A stretch of 62,646 nucleotides of DNA from Methylobacterium pseudosasicola (GCF_900114535.1 NZ_FOTK01000037.1:1-62646), one strand, 5' to 3'. Shown: positions 25,726-35,112, counted from the first letter of the stretch. Notes: generated from the sequence alone by a model not told the origin. Program-made: numbers and translations.

Positions 25726-27945
25726 TCAGCCGGCGCCGATCAGCCGGATCGCGGCGTCGCGCTCGAACAGGTAGAGCAGCACCCGCAGGGCCTGCCCGCG
25801 CGGGCTCTTCAGGCCAGGATCGCGTTCGACGATCATCCGGGCGTCGTCCCGGGCGGCCTCCAGCAGGTCGCCGTCGCTCTCGAGCCGCGCCAGCCGGAAG
25901 GCCGCGAGACCCGACTGGCGGGTGCCGAGCACCTCGCCCTCGCCGCGCAGCTTCAGGTCGGCCTCGGCGATGCGGAAGCCGTCCTCGCTGTCGCGCATCA
26001 TTTCGAGCCGCGCCCGGGCCACCTGGCCGAGCGGCCCCCGGTAGAGCAGCAGGCACGAGGACGCCTTGGAGCCGCGCCCGACCCGGCCGCGGAGCTGGTG
26101 CAGCTGGGCCAGCCCGAACCGCTCGGCATGCTCGATCACCATGATGGTCGCCTCGGGCACGTCGACCCCGACCTCGACCACCGTGGTCGAGACCAGGACC
26201 TTGGTCTCCCCGGCGGCGAACCGGGCCATAGCGGCGTCCTTCTCGGGGCCGGGCATCTTGCCGTGGATCAGCCCGACCGCGTCGCCGAAATGCTGCTTCA
26301 GGTCGTCGAAGCGCTCGGCCGCGGCGGCGAGGTCGATGAACTCGGATTCCTCCACCAGCGGGCAGATCCAGTAGACCCGCTCTCCCGTGGCGATCGCCCG
26401 GGCAAGGCCGGCCACCACCTCGTCGATCCGTTCGGTGGGCAGGGTGAGGGTGCGGATCGGCTGGCGGCCGGCGGGCTTCTCGTCGAGGACCGAGACGTCC
26501 ATGTCGCCGAAGAAGGTCAGCGCCAGGGTCCGCGGGATCGGCGTCGCGGTCATGACCAGGAAGTCGACCGCCTCGCCCTTGGCGCCCAGCGCCAGGCGCT
26601 GGTGGACGCCGAACCGGTGCTGCTCGTCTACGACGGCGAGACCGAGGTCGCGAAACGTCACCGCCTCCTGGAACAGGGCGTGGGTGCCGACCAGGATGTC
26701 GATCTCGCCCGCCGCGAGGGCGGCCAGCGTGCTCTTGCGCTCCGCGGCCCGGTCGCGGCCGGTCATCAGGCGCAGGCGCAGACCGCCGGCCAGCGGCTGC
26801 AACCGCTCGAAATGCTGCCGGGCCAGGATCTCGGTGGGGGCCATCAGGGCGGCCTGGCGCCCGGCCTCCACGGCCGAGGCCAGGGCGAGGAGGGCCACCG
26901 CGGTCTTGCCCGAGCCGACATCGCCCTGGAGCAGGCGCAGCATCCGGCGTGGGGCGGCGAGATCCGCGCGGATCTCCGCCACCGCCCGGGCCTGGGCGCC
27001 GGTGAGCGCGAAGGGCAGGGCGGCCTGGATCCGGGCGCTCAGGGCCCCGTCGCCGGCATTGACCCGGCCGGCCTTGCGCCGCTGGCGGGCGCGCATCAGG
27101 GCCAGCGCCAGCTGTGAGGCCAGCAGCTCATCGTAGGACAGGCGCCGCCGCGCCGGGGTGGCGGGCGGCGGCTGGAGCGGGTCCTCGGCTTTCGGAAGGG
27201 GCTCCTCGGGGCGGTGCTCGACGCGCAGGGCATCCGCGAAGGCGGGGAGGCGGTTCTTCTCCAGCCAGGCCGGGTCCTGCCATTCGGGCAGGATCGGCAG
27301 GCGCTCCAGGGCCGCCACCGCGAGCTTGTTGATCGCCCGGGAGGTCAGCCCCTCCGTGGCACCGTAGATCGGCTCGACGGCGGGCAGTTCGGCCAAGCCC
27401 GCTTCGTCCACGATCCGGGACGGGTGGACCATCTGGCGGGTGCCATCCCACAGGTCGATCCGGCCGGTGATGTAGCGGTGGGCGCCCAGCGGCAGCATCT
27501 TCTCCACCCGGGCCCGGGGCATGCCGAAGAACACCAGGGAGATGTCGCCGGTGGTATCCTCCACCAGCACCCGGTGCGGGCGCTTACCCGATCCGATCTG
27601 GGCCGGCCGGTGCGCCACCACGGTGACCCCGACGGTCACCGGCTCGCCCACGGGCGCCTCGCTGACCGAGCCCATCAGCCGGCGCGGGACGCCGCCCTGA
27701 GGCAGGTGGAACAGCAGGTCCACCACCCGGGCCTCCCGCTCCGGGGTGCCGAGCAGTTTTTCGATGAGCGGCGCCATCTTGGGGCCGACCCCCGGCAGGG
27801 CCCGGACCGGGGCGAACAGGGGATCGAGGATGCTCGGGCGCAGCAGCGGCGCGCGGCCGGCCTCGCCCTCCGGCGCCTCGGCGTCCGGGTCGTTCACGGC
27901 CGCGTCCCGGGGGGCGGCGTCCTGAGTCGCGCGTGCATCTGTCAT
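25726..27945 (-). CDS. recG: ATP-dependent DNA helicase RecG
   Basis: 739 residues from ATG at 27945; a longer in-frame extension upstream lies antisense to the neighbouring hydrolase gene and was rejected. A wedge (OB-fold) domain (about 75-190) binds branched DNA. The helicase core shows Walker A GDVGSGKT, GTHALFQ, DEQHRFGVHQR (DEQH box), TATPIPRT and QLRGRVGR (motif VI). RecG remodels stalled replication forks and Holliday junctions. The N-terminus has an acidic Ala/Asp-rich segment of about 35 residues before the conserved ILDPLFAPVRALPGVGPK. It diverges from the alpha/beta hydrolase gene with 99 bases between starts. Confidence 0.96.
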   Translation of the reverse strand: MTDARATQDAAPRDAAVNDPDAEAPEGEAGRAPLLRPSILDPLFAPVRALPGVGPKMAPLIEKLLGTPEREARVVDLLFHLPQGGVPRRLMGSVSEAPVGEPVTVGVTVVAHRPAQIGSGKRPHRVLVEDTTGDISLVFFGMPRARVEKMLPLGAHRYITGRIDLWDGTRQMVHPSRIVDEAGLAELPAVEPIYGATEGLTSRAINKLAVAALERLPILPEWQDPAWLEKNRLPAFADALRVEHRPEEPLPKAEDPLQPPPATPARRRLSYDELLASQLALALMRARQRRKAGRVNAGDGALSARIQAALPFALTGAQARAVAEIRADLAAPRRMLRLLQGDVGSGKTAVALLALASAVEAGRQAALMAPTEILARQHFERLQPLAGGLRLRLMTGRDRAAERKSTLAALAAGEIDILVGTHALFQEAVTFRDLGLAVVDEQHRFGVHQRLALGAKGEAVDFLVMTATPIPRTLALTFFGDMDVSVLDEKPAGRQPIRTLTLPTERIDEVVAGLARAIATGERVYWICPLVEESEFIDLAAAAERFDDLKQHFGDAVGLIHGKMPGPEKDAAMARFAAGETKVLVSTTVVEVGVDVPEATIMVIEHAERFGLAQLHQLRGRVGRGSKASSCLLLYRGPLGQVARARLEMMRDSEDGFRIAEADLKLRGEGEVLGTRQSGLAAFRLARLESDGDLLEAARDDARMIVERDPGLKSPRGQALRVLLYLFERDAAIRLIGAG

Positions 27946-28044
27946 GGTGGCTCGGCGGACATCCTGCCGGAAGCGCCTTATCATCCGGTGCATCCCCGCG
28001 CGCCAGTGCGGCGCAAGGGACACGGGCATAGGCGACCGACGCGC

Positions 28045-28929
28045 ATGACGACGGATTTCCTGCCGGGCTTCGACCGGCACCGAATCGAGACCGCACCGGG
28101 CGTGACGATCCACGCGCGCTCCGGCGGCTCCGGGCCGCCGGTTCTGCTGCTGCACGGCCACCCGCAGACCCTGTCCACCTGGCACCACGTCGCCCCGCGC
28201 CTGGCCGAAAGCCGCACGATCGTCGCGATGGACCTGCGCGGCTACGGCGATTCTGACAAGCCGCCGGGCGGCGAGCGCCACGCGGCCTACGCCAAGCGCG
28301 CCATGGCGGCGGATGCGGTGGCGGTGATGCGGGCGCTGGGCCACGACCGGTTCGCGCTCGTCGGCCACGACCGCGGCGGCCGTGTCGCCCACCGCCTGGC
28401 CCTGGACCATTCGGAGCGGGTCGAGCGCCTCGCCCTGTTCGACATCGCCCCCACGGCGACGATGTACGCCCGCACCGACAAGGCCTTCGCCACCCGGTAT
28501 TTCTGGTGGTTCTTCTTCATCCAGCCCCATCCCCTGCCGGAGCGGCTGATCGGGGCGGATCCGGAATACTTCCTGCGCCATCACATCGAGGGCCAGTCCA
28601 AGACCCCGGGCTCGACCCCGCCGGACCTCTTCGCGGAATACCTGCGCTGCTACAGCGACCCGGCCTGCCGCCACGCGATCTGCGAGGATTACCGGGCGGC
28701 GGCGGGCATCGACCTGGAGCACGACGCGGCCGATTCGGACGCCCGGATCACGGCGCCGCTGCTCGCCCTCTGGGGCGCGCAGGGTACGGTCGGCCAGACC
28801 TACGACGTGCTGGAAACCTGGCGCGAGAAGGCCACGGATGTTTCCGGCCGGGCGCTCGATTGCGGTCACACGCTGCAGGAAGAGCGGCCGGAGGAGGTGT
28901 TTTCGGAGCTCTCGGCGTTCCTCGGGTGA
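28045..28929 (+). CDS. Alpha/beta hydrolase, haloacetate dehalogenase-like
   Basis: 294 residues. The nucleophile elbow GHDRGG places Asp109 with Arg110 and Arg113, matching the Asp-Arg-Arg of fluoroacetate dehalogenases; Asp133 and the His in CGHTLQEE would complete the triad. The oxyanion HGHP is at 37-40. In fluoroacetate dehalogenases a His-Trp pair helps bind halide; here the aligned pair is Trp154-Trp155, so the His is lost. Activity could be dehalogenase on other haloacids, or an epoxide-type hydrolase. Cytosolic, no signal peptide. Confidence 0.82.
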   Translation: MTTDFLPGFDRHRIETAPGVTIHARSGGSGPPVLLLHGHPQTLSTWHHVAPRLAESRTIVAMDLRGYGDSDKPPGGERHAAYAKRAMAADAVAVMRALGHDRFALVGHDRGGRVAHRLALDHSERVERLALFDIAPTATMYARTDKAFATRYFWWFFFIQPHPLPERLIGADPEYFLRHHIEGQSKTPGSTPPDLFAEYLRCYSDPACRHAICEDYRAAAGIDLEHDAADSDARITAPLLALWGAQGTVGQTYDVLETWREKATDVSGRALDCGHTLQEERPEEVFSELSAFLG

Positions 28930-28937
28930 GGCGCGGG

Positions 28938-29747
28938 TCAGCCCTCCGCCCGGAACACCTCGACGGCGAGATAGGGCGTCATGGTCTCGGTGCGATCGAG
29001 GCCGCCGGGCTCAGCCGCGGCCCAGGCCTCCGTGTCGGCGAGGGCGTCCGCATAGACAGCGTCCGGCACGTACCAGAACTCGGCGAAGATGCGCTCGCGC
29101 AGGCCCCGCAGGGTGTCGCCCGCAGAAGTCTCGAAGCGCCAGCCGATGTCGGACATCGCCACCTGGATCCGGGTCCAGCCCTGCGCGGCCATGAAGGCGA
29201 CGAGCTCCGCGCTCGATCCTGGGTCCGGCCCCAGGAACAGCGTATCGATCCCCGCTGCCCGGATCCGGTCCGTGAAATGCCGGCGGACGGCGTTGCCGTA
29301 GGCCGCCCGGTCGCGGATGTGCACCAGCGGCGCGCCCGGCCGCGCCACGCGGATCAGTTCCCGGCAGGCGAGTTGCCAATCGGCGATGTGCATGAACAGC
29401 TTCGAGACCACCACGGCATCGAAAACGGCACTCGCCTCGGGCAGAGCCCGGACATCGGCCACGGCGTAGCGGGCGTCCCAGCCCGGCTGGCATTTGGCCT
29501 GCGCGAGGCTCACCATCTCGGAGGCGATGTCGTAGCCCGCGACTGCGTAGCCGCGCTCGGCGAGGGGGAGGGAGATCTGCCCGGTGCCGCAGCCGGCATC
29601 GCAGATTCGGCCGCGCTCCGGGAACAGCCCGGCCGCGACCAGCCGATCGTAGCAGGCGCGCAGGCTCGCGGCCGGGATATGGCGCGTGGCGTCATAATGC
29701 GGCGCCACCGAGGAGAAGCTGGAGGCCGGTCCGAATCGTGTCGGCAT
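28938..29747 (-). CDS. SAM-dependent methyltransferase (class I)
   Basis: 269 residues from ATG at 29747 with GGAGCAGAGC upstream. The Rossmann methyltransferase motif I is ICDAGCGTGQISLPLAERG, followed by AGYDIASEMVSLA and VADVRALPEASAVFDAVVVSK (motifs II-III). The long C-terminal half is less typical. Substrate unknown. It converges with the upstream hydrolase (8 bases between stops) and diverges from the FAD monooxygenase, so no operon context helps. Confidence 0.8.
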   Translation of the reverse strand: MPTRFGPASSFSSVAPHYDATRHIPAASLRACYDRLVAAGLFPERGRICDAGCGTGQISLPLAERGYAVAGYDIASEMVSLAQAKCQPGWDARYAVADVRALPEASAVFDAVVVSKLFMHIADWQLACRELIRVARPGAPLVHIRDRAAYGNAVRRHFTDRIRAAGIDTLFLGPDPGSSAELVAFMAAQGWTRIQVAMSDIGWRFETSAGDTLRGLRERIFAEFWYVPDAVYADALADTEAWAAAEPGGLDRTETMTPYLAVEVFRAEG

Positions 29748-29866
29748 GCTCTGCTCCGGGCTGCGGCGCTGTGGCCTTCGCGGATCGGGCTTGGCAGGGA
29801 TACCGGAATGCTCAGATAGGAGCACGAGCCGCGTAGACGAATCGGCGCGGAAACGGGTGAGACATC

Positions 29867-31087
29867 GTGCAGGGCAGCAGACCGGAGGGCGCGGCATTCG
29901 ACGTCGCCGTGGTGGGCGCGGGGGCCGCGGGGCTGGCCGCCGCCTTGGCGAGCGCTCAGGCCGGCATCCGGACCGCCCTGGTCGGCCGCCACGCCCCCGT
30001 GGCGGATGGGCGGACGGTGGCGCTGCTCGACGGGTCGGTGCGCTTCCTGGAGGCCCTGGGCGCCTGGGAGGCGGTGGCGCCGCAGGCGAGCCCGCTCTGC
30101 ACCCTGCAGATCATCGACGACACCGGCAGCCTGTTCCGGCCGCCGCCGGTGCGCTTCCAGGCCGCCGAGATCGGGCTCGACGCCTTCGGGTGGAACGTCG
30201 AGAGCGCCCGCCTGGTGGAGAGCCTACGGGTCCGCGCCCGCGCCCAAGAGAATCTCACCCTGGTCGAGGCGGATGCCGCCGGCGCCGTCCCCGGCGAGGC
30301 GGTGGCACGCCTGAACCTGGCCGATGGCGGCACCGTCGCGGCCAAGCTCGTGGTCGGCGCCGACGGCGCACGCTCCCCGCTCCGGGCCGCCAGCGGCGTA
30401 CGCGTGCGCGACTGGACCTACCCGCAGAGCGCCATCACGACGATCCTGGCCCACGACCGCCCGCACCGGGACGTCTCAACCGAGTTCCACACCCGCTCCG
30501 GCCCGTTCACCCTGGTGCCGCTGCCGGGCGGGCACCGGTCCAGCCTGGTCTGGGTCACGGGCGAGAGCGCGGCGCGGCGGCTGGCGGCCCTGGACGACGC
30601 CGCCCTGGGCCAGGCCGTCGAGCGGCAGGCCCGGGCGATGCTCGGCGCCATGCGGATCGACGGGCCCCGGGGCCTCGTGCCGATGCGCGGCCTCTCCGTA
30701 TCGAGCCCTGTGGCGCAACGCTTGGCGCTCGTCGGGGAGGCGGCCCACGTCTTCCCGCCGATCGGCGCGCAGGGCTTGAATCTCGGCCTGCGCGACGCCG
30801 CCGCCCTGCGCGACCTGCTGGTGGCTGCGACCCGCGATGGCCGCGATCCCGGCGCCCGGCCGGTCCTCGACGGCTACGCCCGGAGCCGCCGCCTCGATGC
30901 CGCCGCGCGCACCGCCGCGGTGGATCTGCTCAACCGCAGCCTGCTCACCGACCTGCTGCCGGTCGACGCGCTCCGGGGACTCGGGCTGCTGGCGATGTCG
31001 TATCTCGGCCCGCTCCGGCGGGTGGTGATGCGCGAAGGCGTGCTGCCGCGGCTCGGCGCGCCGGAATTGATGCGCGGGGCGCGCTGA
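29867..31087 (+). CDS. UbiH/UbiF-family FAD-dependent monooxygenase
   Basis: 406 residues starting at GTG (GGTGAGA upstream). N-terminal FAD-binding VAVVGAGAAGLAAALASAQAG (GxGxxG), the DG motif GADGARSPLRAASG in the middle, and GEAAHVFPPIGAQGLNLGLRDAAAL for the second FAD contact: the standard set of class A ubiquinone-ring hydroxylases. Probably hydroxylates a position of the ubiquinone ring; which one (UbiH, UbiI, UbiL or UbiM role) cannot be decided. Stands alone. Confidence 0.88.
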   Translation: MQGSRPEGAAFDVAVVGAGAAGLAAALASAQAGIRTALVGRHAPVADGRTVALLDGSVRFLEALGAWEAVAPQASPLCTLQIIDDTGSLFRPPPVRFQAAEIGLDAFGWNVESARLVESLRVRARAQENLTLVEADAAGAVPGEAVARLNLADGGTVAAKLVVGADGARSPLRAASGVRVRDWTYPQSAITTILAHDRPHRDVSTEFHTRSGPFTLVPLPGGHRSSLVWVTGESAARRLAALDDAALGQAVERQARAMLGAMRIDGPRGLVPMRGLSVSSPVAQRLALVGEAAHVFPPIGAQGLNLGLRDAAALRDLLVAATRDGRDPGARPVLDGYARSRRLDAAARTAAVDLLNRSLLTDLLPVDALRGLGLLAMSYLGPLRRVVMREGVLPRLGAPELMRGAR

Positions 31088-31192
31088 GCGCCCGCTCGGT
31101 GTAACCGCGGTGCGCGGGGCGACAGACGTAGAGGGGTGTTATCCGCCCCTGTTGTCACTTGACGCCAACAGCCGCCGGCATAACGTGCGGCC

Positions 31193-31489
31193 ATGAAGGC
31201 GGAACTTCTCATCCGTCGCCGCGTGGCTTTCAGCGACCGAAACTTCGCCGAACTGGTCGTATGGCGTGTCCCGAAACCAGTCCCGCCAACGGAGCACGGT
31301 TTCAAGTACCGCCTCGTCTATGTCGTCAACGGCGTACGCGTGATCGGCTTCGATAATGAACGCGGCAAAGGCGACCATCGGCACGATCAGGACGCCGAAG
31401 CGCCATACCGCTTCGTCGGTGTCGATCAGCTGCTCGCCGACTTTGTCGAAGCCGTCGAAGCCTGGAGGAGAGACCATGGTGAGGACTGA
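31193..31489 (+). CDS. TumE-family toxin (DUF6516)
   Basis: 98 residues. MKAELLIRRRVAFSDRNFAELVVWRVP and FKYRLVYVVNGVRVIGFDNERGKGDHRH are characteristic of the DUF6516/TumE toxin family; the FDNERGKGDHRH segment is its strongest marker. No signal or membrane segment. The gene overlaps the start of the next gene by 14 bases, the usual toxin-antitoxin coupling. The biochemical activity of the family is not settled. Confidence 0.8.
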   Translation: MKAELLIRRRVAFSDRNFAELVVWRVPKPVPPTEHGFKYRLVYVVNGVRVIGFDNERGKGDHRHDQDAEAPYRFVGVDQLLADFVEAVEAWRRDHGED

Positions 31490-31835
31490 GGTCGAAGTCG
31501 GCCGCGGCCTGCGCGCGGCCGCGGCGGATGTGGCCGAAGCCTGGAAGGCGGCGGAGGCCGGACACGTCGTCGCCGGGAGCGATCGCATCCTGTTCCGGGA
31601 CTGGAGCGCCCTGTGCGCCGTGCTGACGCCGAAGCGCTACGACCTCCTGCGCCACCTCCGGCAGACGCCCGAGACCGGGATTCGCGCCTTGGCCCGCGCG
31701 CTCGGCCGCGATGTTAGGCGGGTCCACGAGGACGTGGTGGCCTTGGCCGAGCTGGGGCTCGTCGTGCGGGGGGAGGATGGCAGCCTGTCGAGCGAGATCG
31801 ACGAGATCGTGTCGACGATCCGAATCGCAGCCTGA
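31476..31835 (+). CDS. HVO_A0114-type winged-helix antitoxin
   Basis: 119 residues, with GGAGGAGAG before the ATG. A winged helix-turn-helix occupies about 55-115: YDLLRHLRQTPETGIRALARALGRDVRRVHEDVVALAELGLV. This DNA-binding type is the usual partner of TumE toxins. It probably neutralises the upstream toxin and represses the operon. It is co-translated by the 14-base overlap. Confidence 0.8.
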   Translation: MVRTEVEVGRGLRAAAADVAEAWKAAEAGHVVAGSDRILFRDWSALCAVLTPKRYDLLRHLRQTPETGIRALARALGRDVRRVHEDVVALAELGLVVRGEDGSLSSEIDEIVSTIRIAA

Positions 31836-31998
31836 CATCGGGCTCCGGATCCTGGCCTCGACGGCGGGAATCCGTGTGCGGCCATCGCGCACGAAGCGAC
31901 ACGAGGATGCGCCACGATTCGGGGGACGGTGCGCAGCCCTGGGTTGCTTTGCTGCGCTCGCAATGATGGTAGCGGAACTTAAGGCCGAAGAACGGCCG

Positions 31999-32343
31999 TC
32001 AGAGGTCCGGCTGGGCCGCCACGTAGGCGCCGAGGCGGGTGGCGAGGTCTACCGGGCCGCCGGCCTTCGACTCGCCCGCGTCGCCGATCAGGAGGACCGG
32101 GATGCCGCGGTCGCGCAGCTGGCCGCGGAGGCGGGCGGCGCGGCGGGCATAGGCGGGATCACGACGGGTGGGGGCCTGGAGCAGCACCGCCGCTGGGCGG
32201 GCGATCACGGCCAAAACATCGTCCGCCGCCTCCATGGAGGCGGTGACGCTCGCGTAGCCGAGGTTGGCCAGCTCGCCCGAAAGGGACCGGTCCACGGCGC
32301 GGACGCCGTCATCGACCACGAGCACTTGTTGCAGCGCACCCAT
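31999..32343 (-). CDS. Receiver-like (pseudo-receiver) protein
   Basis: 114 residues with QQVLVVDDG, the acidic pair of response-regulator receivers, but at the phosphoacceptor position the chain reads AAVLLQAP, with Gln in place of Asp. The alternating beta-alpha pattern fits a receiver fold that cannot be phosphorylated in the usual way. There is no output domain. The next gene upstream on the same strand is the degenerate acyl-CoA-synthetase-like protein. Start uncertain because no ribosome site stands out. Confidence 0.55.
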   Translation of the reverse strand: MGALQQVLVVDDGVRAVDRSLSGELANLGYASVTASMEAADDVLAVIARPAAVLLQAPTRRDPAYARRAARLRGQLRDRGIPVLLIGDAGESKAGGPVDLATRLGAYVAAQPDL

Positions 32344-32503
32344 AGGCTTGAGCGGTACCTCATGAAGCGTGGCTTGGGAAGATAGCCAGAACCACAATCC
32401 GAAGCGAAACCCACGAAAGAGCGGATCGGATCCGTCCCCCATGTGCGCTTGCGAGATTATCTGCCACGCCTGAGCGCCGGATGAACCGGCGCGGACCCGC
32501 CGT

Positions 32504-33796
32504 TCAGACGGCCTCGATCCCGGTCGCGATCCCGCCGGATAGAATCGGCCGGTAGCCGGAATCCCGCCACGCCGCGGCGTCCGGCTCCGGGACGCCGCTC
32601 CGGGGGAGGGCCGCCGTCGCACAGGCCAGACCGCGATAGGCCAAGGAGCCATCCTCGTCGTCGCCGAGATCCAGGAACGCGAGGTCGAGGAGTGCTCGGG
32701 GCAGGGGCGCCCGCGCCGGATCGGCGAGGGTCGCGGCAAGGGTCGCGGCGAGGTCGTTTCCGCCGGGACGGGTGAGCACCGCATCCTCGTCGAAGACCAG
32801 CGAATCGATGCGGCGCGGGCCGGCCGATTCGGGGAGGGCGCTGGCGAGCACGCGCGCGGGCGCCCGGTGGACCACGTGGAGCGACCGCACGGTCCAGGGG
32901 AGGGGCAGGGCGGCGAGCGCGGTCTCGACCAGGGACGGCACCACGAGCCGGGTCGGCACCGGCCGCATCAGGGCGGCGCGGAACCCGGCCTCGTCGAAGG
33001 GAATCACGGTTTCGATGCTGGCCCCCACCGCGAGCGCCGCGCCGAGGCCGGTCACCAGGCCGCGCAGGTCGTGGGCCGGCAGGAGCGTCAGGATCCGCTC
33101 CTCCGCGGTCACCGCGAGTGCGCCGAGATGGACGTCGATCGCCGCTGCCAGCGCCGCCGCACTGCGGTAGACTGGCCGGCCGGGATCCCCCGCCGCGAAG
33201 GTCACGAGGCCCAGGCTCGCCACCGGCTCGACCACCCCGCGCTCCAGGGCCATCGCGTCGAGGCTGATCACCCCGTCCGGGATCCCGGGACCGAAGGCCG
33301 CGAGGTAGCGCAGCCCGAAATGGCCCATGGCCGCGCGGGTGAGGTCCTCGGCCGGGCGGCGGGCGCCGCGGCGTCCCTCCGTCAGCACGGCGACGAGGCC
33401 CGCGGAAGCTATCCCGGCCGACAGTTGCTCGGCCTCCCAGAGGGCGGGCATCGGGCAGGGCAGGTGGCCGGCCGCCTCGACGGCCAGATGGGCGAGAGCC
33501 GATTCGGCGCCGCCGGAGAACCACAGGCCGACCCGGCTGCCCGCAGGCAGCCGCCACGCGCCGATGCCGCGGGCCAGGCGGCCGACGATCTCGGCCGCCG
33601 CCGCGTAGGTCCAGGTGATCGGCGGGCGCCCGCACCAAGCCGCCCGGTCCCCCGAATCACGCAGGGCCGTGCGCTGCGGGCCGGTCCGGGCCGCCGCGAA
33701 CAGGCAGGCGGACAGGCCGCCGGACCGCATGGACGCATCCGGCGCGGCGTCGGCCGTTCTCTCCGCCACCGCGAACGCGCTCAATCCGCCCCCCAC
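32504..33796 (-). CDS. Degenerate AMP-binding (acyl-CoA synthetase-like) protein
   Basis: 430 residues. The N-terminus (TWTYAAAAEIVGRLARGIGAWRLPAGSRVGLWFSGG) is that of an ANL adenylate-forming enzyme. The P-loop normally reads like TSGTTGxPK; here T199-FAAGDPGRP lacks the run of Ser/Thr/Gly and the Lys. The chain stops before the normal C-terminal lid domain with its catalytic Lys (ANL enzymes are usually 500 or more residues). So it is unlikely to activate acids by the standard reaction; a regulatory or scaffold role, or decay, is possible. Confidence 0.7.
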   Translation of the reverse strand: MGGGLSAFAVAERTADAAPDASMRSGGLSACLFAAARTGPQRTALRDSGDRAAWCGRPPITWTYAAAAEIVGRLARGIGAWRLPAGSRVGLWFSGGAESALAHLAVEAAGHLPCPMPALWEAEQLSAGIASAGLVAVLTEGRRGARRPAEDLTRAAMGHFGLRYLAAFGPGIPDGVISLDAMALERGVVEPVASLGLVTFAAGDPGRPVYRSAAALAAAIDVHLGALAVTAEERILTLLPAHDLRGLVTGLGAALAVGASIETVIPFDEAGFRAALMRPVPTRLVVPSLVETALAALPLPWTVRSLHVVHRAPARVLASALPESAGPRRIDSLVFDEDAVLTRPGGNDLAATLAATLADPARAPLPRALLDLAFLDLGDDEDGSLAYRGLACATAALPRSGVPEPDAAAWRDSGYRPILSGGIATGIEAV

Positions 33797-34246
33797 CCAA
33801 ACTGCAGATCCATCCGCATGGTCGGTCGACTATGGTTAAATCCCAGCTAAGACCGGTTCACTTGAGCGAAGCTGTCGTCGGCGCGGGACGCCGCGCGGCC
33901 GGGCGCGTCGCGGGTCCGGGCAACGTCGCGCTTGCAGCCGGAGAGTCACGGGCCTATCGGGGGCCGGCCGCGGCACCGAGTTCCCCGAGGGGCGCTCAAT
34001 GCCGCGGTGTCATGCCTTCGCCTCATTCGGAGGGGACAGGCAGGCCGCCCGGTCGCCGGGGCGGGCGATGTGCGCATCCGGCGCCATCCTCGCCCGATGG
34101 TCGGACCGATTCATCCGGAGCCCCGGGAGGCACGCCACGGCGGTGCGTGCCCGGGCGGTCCGGCGGACCAGCCCGTCAGGCCGGCTCCGCATTCCGCAAG
34201 CCACACCACGTTTCGCCACACCACGTTTCTCAAGGGGTCAGAGCCG
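33797..34246. other. Intergenic region upstream of ialB
   Basis: About 450 GC-rich bases between divergent genes. A 15-base direct repeat (GCCACACCACGTTTC) occurs twice in tandem near 34196-34229, directly ahead of the ialB ribosome site. No gene seen. Confidence 0.4.
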
Positions 34247-35020
34247 ATGTCCTTCACCCGCCCCGCGACGCTGGCACGCGCCGCCCTCCTCGGCCTCGCG
34301 GGCCTCGGCCTCGCGGCCGCCCCGGCGCTGGCCCAGGCGAAGAAGCCGGCCGCCCCCGCGCCGACCGCGCCCGCCCCCGCCGCGCCGAACACCCCGGCCG
34401 CCAACAATCCGGCCGGCGCCGCCGCGCAGACCGGTCCCCAGATCGTGACCGTGAAGTCCGAGCCGAGCCAGGCCGACTGGACCAAGGTCTGCGGCAAGGA
34501 TCAGGCCTCCGGCACCGACATCTGCTACACGACGCGCGACTTCGTGTCCGACCAGGGCCAGCCCGTCCTGGCGGTGGCCGTCTACGAGATGAAGAACGCC
34601 GCTCAGAAGCAAGAGGTGCGTGTGGTGCGCTACCTGCTGCCGCTCGGCCTGCTGCTGCAGCCGGGCATCCGCTTCAATGTCGACGGCCAGGCCGCCACCC
34701 CGGGCCGCTTCGCGGTCTGCTTCCCGAACGGCTGCTTCGCCGAGGCCGGCGGCGTCGATGCCGGCGTCATCGCCGCCATGAAGAAGGGCACGACCCTCAA
34801 CGTCTCGGTCCAGAACCAGACCCAGCGCGAGGTCACCTTCGCGGTGCCGATGGCCGGCTTCGGCAAGGCCTTCGACGGCCCGGCCATCGACCCAAAGGTG
34901 CTCGAGGAGCAGCAGAAGAAGCTCCAGCAGGAGTTGGAGAAGCGCAGCGAGGACATGCGCAAGAAGCTCGAGCAGCAGGGCAACGCCGCCCCGGCGGCCG
35001 GCGCCCCCGCGGCCAAGTAA
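34247..35020 (+). CDS. Invasion-associated locus B (IalB) family protein
   Basis: 257 residues. The ATG at 34247 follows AAGGGG; a longer in-frame start upstream is not supported. Signal peptide MSFTRPATLARAALLGLAGLGLAAAPALAQA, then an Ala/Pro linker, then the IalB domain (about 70-215): SQADWTKVCGKDQASGTDICYTTRDF, QPGIRFNVDGQ and FAVCFPNGCFAEAG with four paired Cys probably disulfide-bonded. A Glu/Lys/Gln-rich coiled coil of about 35 residues closes the protein. Periplasmic; the family is common in alphaproteobacteria and its molecular role is unclear. Confidence 0.9.
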   Translation: MSFTRPATLARAALLGLAGLGLAAAPALAQAKKPAAPAPTAPAPAAPNTPAANNPAGAAAQTGPQIVTVKSEPSQADWTKVCGKDQASGTDICYTTRDFVSDQGQPVLAVAVYEMKNAAQKQEVRVVRYLLPLGLLLQPGIRFNVDGQAATPGRFAVCFPNGCFAEAGGVDAGVIAAMKKGTTLNVSVQNQTQREVTFAVPMAGFGKAFDGPAIDPKVLEEQQKKLQQELEKRSEDMRKKLEQQGNAAPAAGAPAAK

Positions 35021-35055
35021 CGGCGCACAAGGAACGTCGCAGCCGACTTCGATCG

Positions 35056-35087
35056 GGGGCCGGGCCGCTAAGGGCCGGCCCCTTTTT
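35056..35087 (+). terminator. Intrinsic terminator after ialB
   Basis: GGGGCCGG at 35056-35063 pairs with CCGGCCCC at 35075-35082, followed by TTTTT. It lies 36 bases after the ialB stop codon. Confidence 0.75.
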
Positions 35088-35112
35088 CATGGGCGATCGC
35101 CTGAGCCGCGCG

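Noticed and set aside
27946..28869. In-frame extension of recG to a start near 28869
   Set aside because: It lies antisense to the alpha/beta hydrolase gene and has no helicase-related sequence; the ATG at 27945 gives the normal RecG N-terminus.
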